From contig CAUYUJ010008557.1 in the NCBI GenBank assembly GCA_963575745.1, forward strand, positions 312,001-348,635: a stretch of 36,635 nt of DNA, given 5' to 3'. This document shows, one piece after another, positions 17,878 to 27,281 of this stretch. Source of the DNA: Prorocentrum cordatum. Its lineage: Eukaryota > Sar > Dinophyceae > Prorocentrales > Prorocentraceae. A program made the position numbers and the translations under genes. The notes under the pieces are model-generated. The model saw only the letters and a program-made list of their open reading frames with translations. It searched no databases and had not been told where the DNA came from. How positions within the stretch are numbered: the stretch's first letter is position 1; every line of letters begins with the position of its first letter.

Positions 17878-18415
17878 TCCCCTTCTTCTTCTTCTTATTA
17901 TTATTCTTCTTCTTCTTCTTCTTATTTTTCTTCTTCCTCTTCCTCCTCCTCCTCCTCCTCCTCCACCTCGTCCTGCTCCTCACCCTCGCCCTCGCCCTCC
18001 TCTCCTTTTCTTCCTCCTCCTCCTTCTCCTTCTCCTTCTCCTTCTCCTCGTCATCCTCCCCCTCTTCCTCCTCCTCCTCCTCCTCCTCCTCCTCCCTCCT
18101 CCTCCCTCCTTCTCCTCGCCCCCCGTGCCCGCCACCCCTTCCTCTTCTTCTTCCTCCTCGTCCTCCTCCTCCTCCTCCTCCTCCTCGTCCTGTTCCTCCC
18201 CCTCCCCCTCCTCCTCCTCCTCCACCTCCTCCTCCTGCTCGTCCTCCTCCTCTTCCTCCTCAACGTCCTCCTCCTCGTCCTCCCTCCTCCTCCTCCTCCT
18301 CCCCTCCTCCTCCTCCTCCTCCTCCTCCTCCTCCCTCCCCCTCCCCCTCCTCCCCCTCCTCCTCCTCCTCCTCCTCCTCCTTTTCCTCCTCCTCCTCCTC
18401 CTCCTCCCCCTCCTC
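17878..18415 (+). repeat. CTT/CCT microsatellite upstream of the second LINE
   Basis: (CTT)n at the start, then (CCT)n with minor interruptions. Its last 18 bp (18398-18415) reappear at 25153-25170, on the other side of the LINE. The tract is pyrimidine-rich on the plus strand. Confidence 0.92.
18398..18415 (+). repeat. Left candidate target-site duplication of the LINE
   Basis: CTCCTCCTCCCCCTCCTC, identical to 25153-25170. Low complexity means chance identity is possible, but it ends precisely where spliced-leader-like sequence starts, and the right copy lies just past the LINE's 3' UTR. Confidence 0.6.
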
Positions 18416-18451
18416 GCTCAAGCAATTTGGGCTCAGAACTTCCATTTTGGC
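18416..18451 (+). promoter_or_regulatory. Tandem dinoflagellate spliced-leader remnants
   Basis: The element opens with GCTCAAG (18416-18422), equal to the last 7 nt of the dinoflagellate spliced leader as I know it (ending CCATTTTGGCTCAAG). It is followed directly by CAATTTGGGCTCAG (18423-18436), a one-gap match to the same 15-nt ending at about 12 of 15 positions. After 5 nt comes CCATTTTGGC (18442-18451), an exact 10-nt match. Known relic leaders in retroposed dinoflagellate genes stack in the same way, each older copy starting at CCATTTT because the leader's own TAG serves as acceptor. This indicates that the LINE RNA was trans-spliced and reverse-transcribed more than once. Confidence 0.65.
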
Positions 18452-18560
18452 AGCCCTGAGTCCAGCACAGCACCTCGCCGCGGTGCTTGAGTGGCAGTGT
18501 TCCAGCGATCCTGTGATCAGCCAGAGCAGTGGGTAAGCTGTGCAAATTTCATAGTACGTA

Positions 18561-19646
18561 ATGCCCGTTCAGAACAGTCACTGGAGTACCTGCCAGAAGT
18601 GCAAGACTTGGGACTGGGATGACGCAGTCTCCAGGAGACAGGGCAGATGTGGCAGGTGCGGAACATCCGTCAAGCTGCACGCCAAGACCAAGCATGGAGA
18701 CAAGGGCAAGGACAAGCGACAGGACGGTTCCAAGCTGCTGGACCAAGGCCCCGCCCCCGCGGCCACCAACACCAACAGCAAGGAAGGCGAGCTGCTCAGG
18801 ACCCTCATCACGTCCTTGGCAGCCGGCGCAGCTCCACAACAGGCCGCGGCATCTGCAGCCCAGGCCTTGTTGGAGCACACGCAGCCGTCTCTCACCCCAG
18901 AGGAGCAGGTGAAGAAGACGTCGGGCGCGTGGCGGGACGCCAGCCTCAAGCACGAACAGTCCGTATCCATGGTATTGAAGTGCCGCGAGAACCTTGCCAG
19001 GGCCGAGGAGCGCGAGCAGCAGGCAGCGGTCACCTTGGCCGTTGCAGAGCGGGCTCGCCAGGCGGCAGCAGCGGCCTTCTCGCGGCAGGTATCTTCACCC
19101 ACCAGCGGCGGCGGCGGTGATCCAGGGGCAGTATTCGACCTGACTTGGGACGAGAGCCTGTTCGCCAGCGTGGGTCAGCTCGAGGGCATCGAGCAGTCCG
19201 AGAAGGACGGCTTGCTCAAGATTGCCGAAGAGCTCAGACAGTACAAAACCAGATTCGCTGAGAGCGGAAGCGTGATCAAGGAGCGCCTGGACCAGGCGCG
19301 CAAGTTGCACATGCAGGTCACCGAGAGGCTCACCAAGAAGCGCAAGCAGGCTGCGGACCAGGCCGCCAGCGGGCAGCCCGCGCCGCCGCCAGGCGGCGCC
19401 AGGCAGGCAGGCACCAGCGCGGGCACACCAGGAGGCGCCAGCGCAGGAGCCACAGGCGCCGCAGGCGCCACGGGCTCAGCGCAGGCGCCGACGGAGCCCG
19501 AGCTCAAAGCAGCGGCTGAAGCTTTGTCTCAGAAGAAGTTCGCAGAGATGCAGGCGAAGCGCGAGGACACGACGCCTCTGGCGGGGACGACAGCCTGCGG
19601 TGCAGCAGGCGCTACTGCCGACCCCGCAGGAGCACAGCAGAAGTGA
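18561..19646 (+). CDS. LINE ORF1: zinc-ribbon, coiled-coil RNA-binding protein
   Basis: 361 residues from ATG 18561 to TGA 19644-19646, uninterrupted. A zinc ribbon lies at the N-terminus: C11, C14, C30 and C33 (TCQKCKTWDWDD and RCGRCG). A basic segment follows (residues 38-52, KTKHGDKGKDKRQDG), then Ala/Gln-rich helices likely to form coiled coils at about 60-175 and 210-270. A Gly/Ala/Thr/Pro-rich low-complexity tail (about 275-320) and a short charged end follow. By position and architecture it is the nucleic-acid chaperone expected to coat the LINE RNA; the zinc ribbon takes the place of the usual CCHC or RRM. Codons are GC3-rich. The intact frame contrasts with the broken ORF2. Confidence 0.78.
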   Translation: MPVQNSHWSTCQKCKTWDWDDAVSRRQGRCGRCGTSVKLHAKTKHGDKGKDKRQDGSKLLDQGPAPAATNTNSKEGELLRTLITSLAAGAAPQQAAASAAQALLEHTQPSLTPEEQVKKTSGAWRDASLKHEQSVSMVLKCRENLARAEEREQQAAVTLAVAERARQAAAAAFSRQVSSPTSGGGGDPGAVFDLTWDESLFASVGQLEGIEQSEKDGLLKIAEELRQYKTRFAESGSVIKERLDQARKLHMQVTERLTKKRKQAADQAASGQPAPPPGGARQAGTSAGTPGGASAGATGAAGATGSAQAPTEPELKAAAEALSQKKFAEMQAKREDTTPLAGTTACGAAGATADPAGAQQK

Positions 19647-19649
19647 TAT

Positions 19650-21158
19650 ATGTGGCAGAGGTCTGAGGCAGATGCAGTCGCTGATGGCAGTCTCACACCT
19701 CGTGAGGGGTTCAGCGTCGACGCTGCGTTTAGTGTCCCAGTCACCCTAGTCCTGGACGAGCTCATCCCAGCTCCATCCAGCAGTTTCGCTACGTCAAGTC
19801 AGTCAGTCACTCCTTCGGTTGCGTGGGGTACCTGTTCGAGGGGTCCAGGACCTACGGCCGCATCATCTTCGTCCGCATCGGCAGCGACGCCAGCTACCTC
19901 AGTCTCCACCGTGGATGCGGAGGCGCTGGCGCGGGGCAGCCAAGGTGACGGAGGCACATGCTCGTTTTTTTCGCCAACGTCACTGTCATGGGCGACACTG
20001 CTTGGCAATATCTAGTGGACAATAAACAGGCGCATCAATTTTGGGCCTTTGCAGAGACTCACGTGGGCAATGACACTCTTTCGAAGTGGAAGGGCGAAGC
20101 TCGTGAGCAGGGTATGAAGCTCATCGCCAACGTTGCCAGGCCGACGGGAAATGCAGAGGCAGATTCGTCTCAACACGCATCATGCCAACGAGGGCGGCGA
20201 ATGGCTGCTCACAGCTGGGCAGCGGGCCGTGCGCCCGCTCGCTGGGGCACAGCGTGCAGGGTTGCTGGCCAAGCCTCATCGGGCTTGTGATGGCTTCGTC
20301 GCGTCGCTAGCTCATTTTCAAGGATTCAGTATACTGATCATTGTATTTTACGTTTTCTCAGGCGTAGGCCTGTCAGGCCCCAATCTTAACAGGTATCTTC
20401 GTCTTGGAGCCTGGGTAAATTCGCTCCGTCTTCCATGGCTCATCGTGGGAGACTTCAACGTGCCTGCGCAGCGGATCGCACAGTCAGATTTCATTCGCAG
20501 AGTAGGTGGTGCCGTCATCGCAGGATCGATCATCACCAGTTGCAGCGCCAGTACATATGGTTCACTCATTGACTACATTGTTGCGAGTGAAAGTTCTTTG
20601 CCGTGCATCGTTGCTCTCGAGTCCGTGCCCCAAGTGCCCTGGAAGACGCATGTAGGCCTCAAGCTCACCCTTAGAGCCTCAGGCAAGCAGCTGTTGTGTA
20701 GGGCACTGGAGGTCCCTGCTAGGCTCCCGCAAGCGTCTCGCCCTGGGTCTCTCCCCACTCCAGGCTCCAAGGCCTCCCGAGCCAGAGCTAGGGCCCAGAC
20801 TGTTAAAAGGGAGTATCAGCAGCGTAGGATTCAGTTAGTCGAAGCCTTTTTCTTTGAAGCAAGCCCGTCTGACACCCAAGAGTCGGCGCCAGCGGCGGCT
20901 TCTGCTCCCGAACCCCATGTCGGAGAATTTGAGCCTGTGCCCGGCGAACTTCAATATCCCGAGGATGACGAAGATGACCCGTGGGCCGAGGAAACTTGTT
21001 TCAATCCTCGAGTTTCAACTTGCCCCGAAGTCGTCGTCACTCCTCCTTCGTCCTCCCCCCCTCCCGCTGAAGGTGCGTCGGGCCCAGACCTCCGCCCGGG
21101 GCCGAGCGCGCAGGACAATGCCCCCCCCCCCCACCCACAGCACAAGGGCAGAGTTTAA
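19650..21158 (+). pseudogene. LINE ORF2 N-terminus: APE-type endonuclease (frameshifted)
   Basis: Endonuclease sequence first appears at about 19958 (NVTVMGDTAWQYL, FWAFAETHVGND), with the Glu of ETHV in the metal-site position. Near 20150 the frame changes, and it continues as NTHHANEGGEWL, then IVGDFNVPAQRI (Asp codon 20451), SLIDYIVAS (Asp 20571) and WKTHVGLKL (His 20649), the remaining APE catalytic stations. The canonical Asp before the last His is Thr here. After the nuclease a linker rich in Ser/Pro/Glu runs to a stop at 21156-21158. The 5' part 19650-19957 is probably ORF2 too but no clear start was found. The enzyme nicks target DNA to prime reverse transcription; a CT-rich target fits the flanks. 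Confidence 0.78.
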
Positions 21159-21175
21159 GCACCAACCCCGAAGAC

Positions 21176-23838
21176 GTGGCTGGCAAGGGGCGCGCCCCAG
21201 AGTTTCACATCCCCAGCGAAACTTGGGAAATGCATAGACAGAAGGTTGAAGCCTATGGGCACACGCGGCGCGAGGTGTGGCAACCCATCCGTCAATCCGT
21301 AGCCTTTTCGGCAGGTGGCCCTTTCATTCAGGCAGCTTCCGCACACTACGCAGTCTGGGTCACAGCAGTAGAACGCGCTATTCAGGATCACCTCAGTGGC
21401 TCAGAAGCCTTGCCAACACGCGGGCGCGCTGACGGGCCTAACCTTCGACTCAAAGAAGTACACCAGCCAACCAGGGCGAGGACATCACCGTTGGGGGGTC
21501 GCATCACATCGCGATGGCAACAGGTACGCACAGTTCTGGATCAGTTTCGCAAACATCGCATCAAAGGGAATGGAACCAAACAGCAGATGGATCCTTCGCA
21601 TGCACGCTGGCGCCTGAGTGCCGATTTCCCCGAGGGCGCACACACAGTCTTACGCGAGCAAGACCCTGGATGGGAAACTTGGCAGCACGGCTTAGCTTGC
21701 ATTTCCAAAGCGACAATTCCAATACTTCAATGGCTGGTAGATTCTGCGGCTCGCGTTTCCAAGAGAGCCAAAGGACGGGCATTTTCACAATCTCTGCGAG
21801 AGTTTCGCGAGTGGGTCAACACCAGCGAAGGCGGCAACTGTTTGTTCGAGAGTCTCAAGGACTCACCTGAGCCGAGCACTGGGGTTACCATTGCTGGGCA
21901 AAACACCTTGTACCATCCAGTTGACGTCGTCGATCACAAAACGCAGCATGTTCGGCAACTTTGGTCGCCCACACCTGTGGATCGCAGCAAGACGGCAGAG
22001 TTGTTCAGGCGAGTTAGAGAAGCAGTTGAGGTCGAGCGTTTGCCAGAAATCACGTTGGAGGAGTTGGACCAAGCCCTTGGGCGCACGAGGCCGAAGGCTG
22101 GGCTGGGGGCTGATGGCTCGACGGCCCTGGATATCCAGCGCCTGCCAGTTGGTGGGCGGCAAGAGTTCGTTGATCTTCTTAATTCTATCGAGCTTGGGCT
22201 TACGTGGCCGCGGCAGCTGCTGCTAACTATGGGGAGCCCCCCCCCCAAAAAAAAAAGAAGAACGCGGGCAACAGGGTGATGGGCTTGCTATGCGTGACGT
22301 TCCGCATATGGTCGTTGACCAGAGAGAGCCACGTCAAACCATGGGCCGCCGAGGAGGCGGCACATTGGGACGCGGCTCTAGCGGGCAACTCCGCCTTGAG
22401 AGAAGCTTTCCTGAAGACGCTGCACGAAGAAGTATATGGATATCTCAAAGTAAATTACGAACATGTCATCATGGACATCAAATCTTTCTACGACACGGTG
22501 CGCTGAGACGGCCTAGTGGAGACCGCCATGTCCCCATGCACAGCTGCAAGGACACTGGCACAGCTCAGTTCGGCGCCCCGTGCATTTCAAGTGGCGCAAT
22601 CAATGGTACAGGGGCTCCGCAACGGCACTAGATTTGGGAAATGTTGTACACACTTCGTCCTTCAAAAGCTGATTGTTGCAAATCCTCTCGTGCGCACTCG
22701 TATTTGGGTGGACGACCTCAGCGAGTCCACGTTCGGCTCCGAGAGGCAAGTCTTCCGCGCCATGATTGCGGCAATCTCAGATACGTCCGAATGTTTGGCT
22801 CAAGCTCGCCTTGCTGTCGCCGACAAGAGTGCGCCGCTTGCTTCCAGCCACCGCCTAGCCAAGGCCATCAGTTCAGCCTTGCGACGGCGAGGGCACCAGC
22901 TGCAGCCTGTACTTCAGGCACCATACATCGGCATCGACTTATCAGCAGGCAAGCGGCGCTGACGGGCTACTCAAAGACAGAGAGTGGTCAAAGCCAGCAA
23001 GAGACACGTCAAAATAGTCAAGTGGGCCAAAGCGAGCTCACAGTACACGGTCACAGCTCGGCTTGAACGCGTGAGTGCACAGACTGTAGCGCACTACGGA
23101 CATCAAGTATTCGGCATGTTCGGCAGTGGCCTCCACCGTCTCAGGAGCAGATTGGCAGTTGTGCGCGGCGCCAGCAAGAGAGGGCGGTGCACGACTACTA
23201 CGCTGGACATCCGAGTGCCTGGCCAAGACCCTGCTGTCAAGCTCGGTCGCGAGTGCATGGCGGAATGGCTCCAGATGTGGACGACAGACAGCAACATCAG
23301 GAGCTCAGTGCACGCAGCGTGGCCCACGATAGTGTCTCAGATGCGGGCCATTGCCATCGCGCAGAGGTCCAGGCACATCCGAGGGCCCATGAGTGCAATC
23401 AATGTTCTTCTTTTACAATATGGCTGGGATCCCATCTCACCTTCGCGATGGCATCTTCCAAGTGACGGGTGCAACAGTGCGGAGATTGAATGGATTTTCC
23501 CTGGCCAGAACCTCACATTCCACGAGGATCTCGCGGATCTCCTCGACGATTTCACGACGTCGATATCCCGACATCTCTGGCGGCAAGCTGCAGAACACTA
23601 CTGCAGTGAAGGAGTTGCAGATGGCATCGGCAATTATTCATATCGACATTACATCCAGACGCTAGCAGATGCACCCAACGGCCACGCCGTCAAGGAGCTC
23701 ATGCTGGCTATCGCGGTTGGAGGCACCTGGCCGAGGGAGCGGCTTATGGCAGAAGTTCAGGAGGGAGAGGATCACCTACGTATGTGCCCGCGGTGTTACG
23801 CAGAAGGGGTCATGCATGTTGAGACTCCCCTTTCATAG
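21176..23838 (+). pseudogene. LINE ORF2 reverse transcriptase (WVDD), with stops and a homopolymer break
   Basis: The frame 21176-22279 holds the pre-RT region and the first RT block (RRPKAGLG-like turn, TALDIQRLP). It ends in a C10-A10 run at 22237-22256, where the frame changes. The next frame carries MGLLCVTFRIW, motif A IMDIKSFYDTV (about 22470-22500), GLRNGTRFGKCC (motif B) and the active site WVDD at 22705-22716, with Trp replacing Tyr but both Asp present. TGA codons at 22504-22506 and 22960-22962 interrupt it; each is preceded by C and could be a CGA changed to TGA. The thumb and connection region run to 23838, ending in the first half of a zinc-binding motif (MCPRCYAEGVMH). Confidence 0.82.
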
Positions 23839-24742
23839 ATGCTGGACTTGTCCCCACGAGAAGGACAAGCACGCATTCCAGGACTCAGACTGCCTCCTCC
23901 CAGAGGCAGTTGCCCAGCATGAGCAGTGCCCCGCCTTTTGGCTCAGAGGGTTGGCCCCTCGGGCATGGACGGCGACACTTCCACCAGTCAAGGCTGAGAG
24001 GTGGCACTTCGACGACAATGCAGCGTTCGAAGCCGGAGCTCTTGGCACAGGCACGCAGACGGAGCCGATCCTCATCTGCGGCGATGCTTGTGGAGGCCCC
24101 GACACCATGGATCCGACTCAGCGACGGGTAGGAGTGGCTCTAGTCTCAGTTGTCAGCAAGCATCCTTTCCAAGCTGGAGCCACTGGCAAGATGGCGTTAC
24201 CAGGGCGACGGCAGACAGTGCATCGCGGCGAATTGGCTGCCCTAGAGGCGGCTATTTGCGTGACCAGAGGCTGGATGATCTACATCACCGACAACAAAGC
24301 TGTAGCGGACGGTTGGGAGGCTAAGGGGTTCCTTCGACCACGCGCAGCAGAGAGCGGCGTCGACATCTGGGCCAAGATTGGTCAACATCTGCATGACACC
24401 AACAGAACTGCGCACATTGTGGTTCTGTTCATCAATTCACATCTACCCGGTGAGGAAGCGAGTGAGCAGCACATCCCAGAGTGGATGATCGTGGGCAACC
24501 GTCGAGCAGACCAAGCAGCAGGTGAAGTGGCGAAGGCGCACAGGCTCTCGCAGGAGGTCCGCACGCGCATCGCCATGGTCGAGCACAGGGCCACGCTGGA
24601 GCGGCAACGGCTTCTGCGAGCACACATGGCTGCAATTGCTGCCGACCCTCGGCAGTTGAGTGAACGGCAAAAAAAGGCATCATCGCCCACCGCCTGCCCC
24701 CAAGGTCGTCGCCCAATTTTGTTCTGCCCATGTCTTGGATGA
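23820..24742 (+). pseudogene. LINE ORF2 zinc motif and RNase H domain
   Basis: After a frame change near 23820, the second half of a zinc-binding motif follows (HRCWTCPHEKD), pairing with the CPRC segment just upstream, then FWLRGLAPRAW. A complete type-I RNase H domain comes next: Asp (ICGDACGG, codon 24083), Glu (VHRGELAAL, 24230), Asp (YITDNKA, 24290) and Asp (NRRADQAAGE, 24509), with a His-containing loop between. All four acidic residues are present, so the domain itself looks undamaged. The frame ends after a 7-A run at 24669-24675, where the true frame shifts again. Confidence 0.85.
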
Positions 24743-25117
24743 CAGCGGGCGCCAGCGCAAGGTTTGTAAAGGATCGGCCTCTCAGAAAGCTCTCGTTGAC
24801 TGGTTGCGGACCCCGTGTTTTAACTTGGAGCCCGTCGACGGAACTCATATGAAGGTGCCTGCCCAAAAACATATTCATTGTGCTGGGGGGTGGATGCACG
24901 AGTCTCACACGCTTTTTTTTACCGCGCGGATTCGACTCTGTGGTACTGTGGTGTTTGTGGGTATATAGCGAGTGCTCAGCTCAGGTCTCTCCGCGAGCCT
25001 TGCCAGGGGCGCCCCACGGACACCGCCGAGCAATGCCTGTCCAGGATCAGTACTGGCCTCTGGCCCAAAGTCCTCTCTAAGAGGGAGCGGATCGCCAGAG
25101 GCCGCGAGCCTGCTTAA
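24676..25117 (+). pseudogene. LINE ORF2 C-terminal zinc-finger domain
   Basis: Downstream of the A7 break, one frame reads APKVVAQFCSAHVLDD to about 24912, and after an 8-T run (24913-24920) another reads FFYRADSTLWYCGVCGYIA followed by REPCQGRP and a final basic segment to TAA at 25115-25117. Together they give a Cys/His-rich end (CGGW-like turn, C-x2-C, later Cys) often found at the extreme C-terminus of RNase H-bearing LINEs and possibly used to recognise the element's own RNA. The two breaks at homopolymers may be sequence errors. Confidence 0.65.
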
Positions 25118-25125
25118 TTCATTGT

Positions 25126-25138
25126 AACGCTTCGCGTT
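25126..25138 (+). other. Small hairpin at the LINE 3' end
   Basis: AACGC-TTC-GCGTT, a 5-bp stem with 3-nt loop followed by TT, about 14 bp before the right 18-bp flank. It could be a 3' recognition signal in place of a poly-A tail. The stem is short enough to be chance. Confidence 0.35.
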
Positions 25139-25152
25139 TTCACCAGTTCCAG

Positions 25153-25170
25153 CTCCTCCTCCCCCTCCTC
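25153..25170 (+). repeat. Right candidate target-site duplication of the LINE
   Basis: CTCCTCCTCCCCCTCCTC, the copy of 18398-18415. It marks where the CCT microsatellite resumes after the LINE. Confidence 0.6.
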
Positions 25171-25505
25171 ATCCCCCCCTTCGCCCTGCTCTTCGCCCTC
25201 GCCCTCGCCCTCCTCTCTTCCTCCTCCTCCTCCTCCTCCTTCTCCTCATCCTCCCCCTCCTCCTCCTCCTCCTCCTATTCCTCTTCCTCTTCCTCCTCCC
25301 CCTGCACATCCTTTTCCTTTTCCTTCTCCTCCTCCTTGTCCTTCTCCTCCCGCTTTCCTCTTCCTCTTCCTCCTGCTCCTCCTCCTCCTCTTCCCCTTCC
25401 TTCTCCCCCATGGCGTCCTTTTCCTCCTCCTCCTCCTCTTCCTCCTCCTCCCTCTCCCCCTCTTTTTCCTCCGACCCGCGCCCTCCCCCCCCTCCTCTTT
25501 GTCCT
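25171..25505 (+). repeat. CCT microsatellite between the second and third LINE
   Basis: Imperfect (CCT)n with CTTCCTC interruptions, presumably the continuation of the array at 17878-18415 before the LINE landed. It ends in TTTGTCCTAG at about 25508-25510, again a polypyrimidine-AG. Confidence 0.9.
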
Positions 25506-25618
25506 AGCCACCGCGAGGTCAAGCGGTGATCGGGTGGCCAGCGCACCTCAGGGAAACCATTCACTCCTTCCCTTGTCACATGTCGATCAGCCCGCGCTTA
25601 CACCTCACGAGTGCGGCT

Positions 25619-27278
25619 CGGATGGCTTCTCTTGCAGTTTTGTTTTACAGCCCGATGCACTGCGCCGCCGACAGGTTATTCGAAATAGGAGAGGAATGTC
25701 ACAACTTCGACCTCATCGGCCTTGCAGGGGCGACCCGACGCCGACCCTCAGGTGAAACGGAGCAGATGGGCTACATCACTACACGAGGGGGGGGGGGGGG
25801 GGTGCAGGCGCAGGTATGTGGAGAGCGGGTGGAGGGAGGGAGCGGCGCACAGCAACAAAACGGCGGGATGCATGATTATCTGGAGGGGGAAATGGCAGCA
25901 CGCACTACTTCTGGACACAGCGGCACCACCTGACATATTACATGGTAGGGGTATTTCAGCTACACTACAACTAGGTGGACAGCGTGTGGAGCACATATGT
26001 TGTATATTACCCGCCTCAGCCTCGAACCGCGGCCGAACGACGGCAGCATCTACGCGTTGCCAAGACCCTCTCGGATTGGATCGACCAACAGGCGGCTCAG
26101 GCGGGCCCAAGTACGGCGGTTATCATTGGTGGCGACGTCAACGATGGTATGGGACAAAACCATGAGGGGGAACCAATCCACAGCTGGGCGGTCGGACCTG
26201 GGGGTGCCCCCGAGCGCCTCCCAGGGGGGGGGCGGGGCAACGCCTTCGTGGGATTGCAGAGCGTCATCATTTGTATGCGGCTAGCACTCACGACCACTGG
26301 CGGCCGACCTACTTCGCTGAAAAACATAGGTCCCAGATCGACGATCTTTTGTTGCCGCAGGAGTGGCGTCCGCTTGTTCAGACAGTGGGACCACTGCGCC
26401 GCATGGGCCGGCGACTGCAGGTCATGCCCCGCCGCGAACTACGAGACCACGCCCCTGCACATGCTATTATATCTATGATGAGAGTATATGGGCATAAACC
26501 ACAAGGACGAGTCAGATGGGACCGGCAAGCTTTAGTAGCGGGTGTCAGGAGAAACGTGGGCAGAGCAGCATTCGTCGCGGAGGTGGAGGAGGAGGTCACG
26601 AGGAGAGAGGAGGAGCTGAGTGAGATTAGGGCTGGAGGCGACAGCACGGCGACAGTCGGAGCGCTTACGGAAATTGTGCACCGTGTGGCGGCTAAACACT
26701 TCAGCAGCGGGTCCGGCAGAACCGACATTTACCGACGACTCCAGCAGGAGCGATTGGATGTGCTTGCGAAACGACGGGACATCAGGGAGCAACAGGGCGA
26801 GGGGACGGAGCAGCAAATGATGAACACACAGTCTCGCCTTAAAGCCCTGACGGTGAAGCGCGCGCGTATGAGGAGAGAGGCTCGGCAACATATAGGAGCG
26901 GAGAGGGTGGAGGAGCTGTGGGAGGCATGGAGCAGGAGGGATTTGGCGGAGGTGGGCAGACTGAGTAGGCTTCTGGCAGGCACGCAGCTGGGACGACGGC
27001 GCAGGAACTATCGCAGCGTGGTCACCAGCATGCCGACTCGACAGGAGTGGGAGGACTTCTGGAGGCTCCCAGGAGGACAAGGAGGGATGGGGGCCAGGAC
27101 GACGACCAGAGAGGAGCTGAGAGAGGAGTCCCGCCACCGAGCCCGCCCCCCCGATCTTGCGACACTGAATGATGCGATCGACCTCGCCCAGCAGGACATG
27201 GAGAAAGTCGCTCGCAGGCTCTATAGGACAGGACTCCGCAGGGCCCACCCAGTAGACACGGCTCCTGCAGAAGCCTAG
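25619..27278 (+). pseudogene. LINE APE-type endonuclease and linker
   Basis: N-terminal nuclease sequence (IGEECHNFDLIGLAGATRR) runs to a 16-G run at 25787-25802 and continues in a second frame (SNKTAGCMIIW). A third frame holds VYYPPQ and VIIGGDVNDGMG (Asp codon 26134). A fourth frame has HRSQIDDLLLP (Asp 26340) and RDHAPAHA (Asp-His at 26445-26450), completing the APE catalytic set. It then continues as a long charged Arg/Glu-rich linker (about 26520-27270) to TAG 27276-27278. The RT follows in the same frame 3 bp later, so the TAG is an internal stop rather than the end of a gene. Confidence 0.75.
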
Positions 27279-27281
27279 AGG

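Larger units (their letters stand above)
18416..25152 (+). mobile_element. Near full-length APE-type LINE with RNase H, decayed ORF2
   Basis: 6737 bp between identical 18-bp flanks. Order: spliced-leader remnants and 5' UTR (18416-18560), ORF1 (18561-19646), ORF2 with APE endonuclease, RT, Cys-rich segment, RNase H and terminal zinc-finger domain (about 19958-25117), and a 35-bp 3' UTR. RNase H downstream of RT in an APE-type element resembles the I/Tad group in architecture. ORF1 is open; ORF2 has frame changes near 20150, 21160, 22240, 23820, 24670 and 24915, and TGA codons at 22504 and 22960. Several breaks sit on homopolymers. There is no poly-A tail; the element ends after a small hairpin. 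Confidence 0.88.

Noticed and set aside
15694-18490. Long poly-Leu, poly-Ser, poly-Glu and poly-Arg reading frames
   Set aside because: They are translations of CCT/CTT/ATT microsatellites, open in most frames, with no other protein feature.
25503-25523. Possible diverged spliced-leader remnant before the third LINE (TAGCCA ... GGTCAAG)
   Set aside because: Only the two ends match and the central TTTT is missing; about two-thirds identity over 22 nt after a CT tract can be chance.
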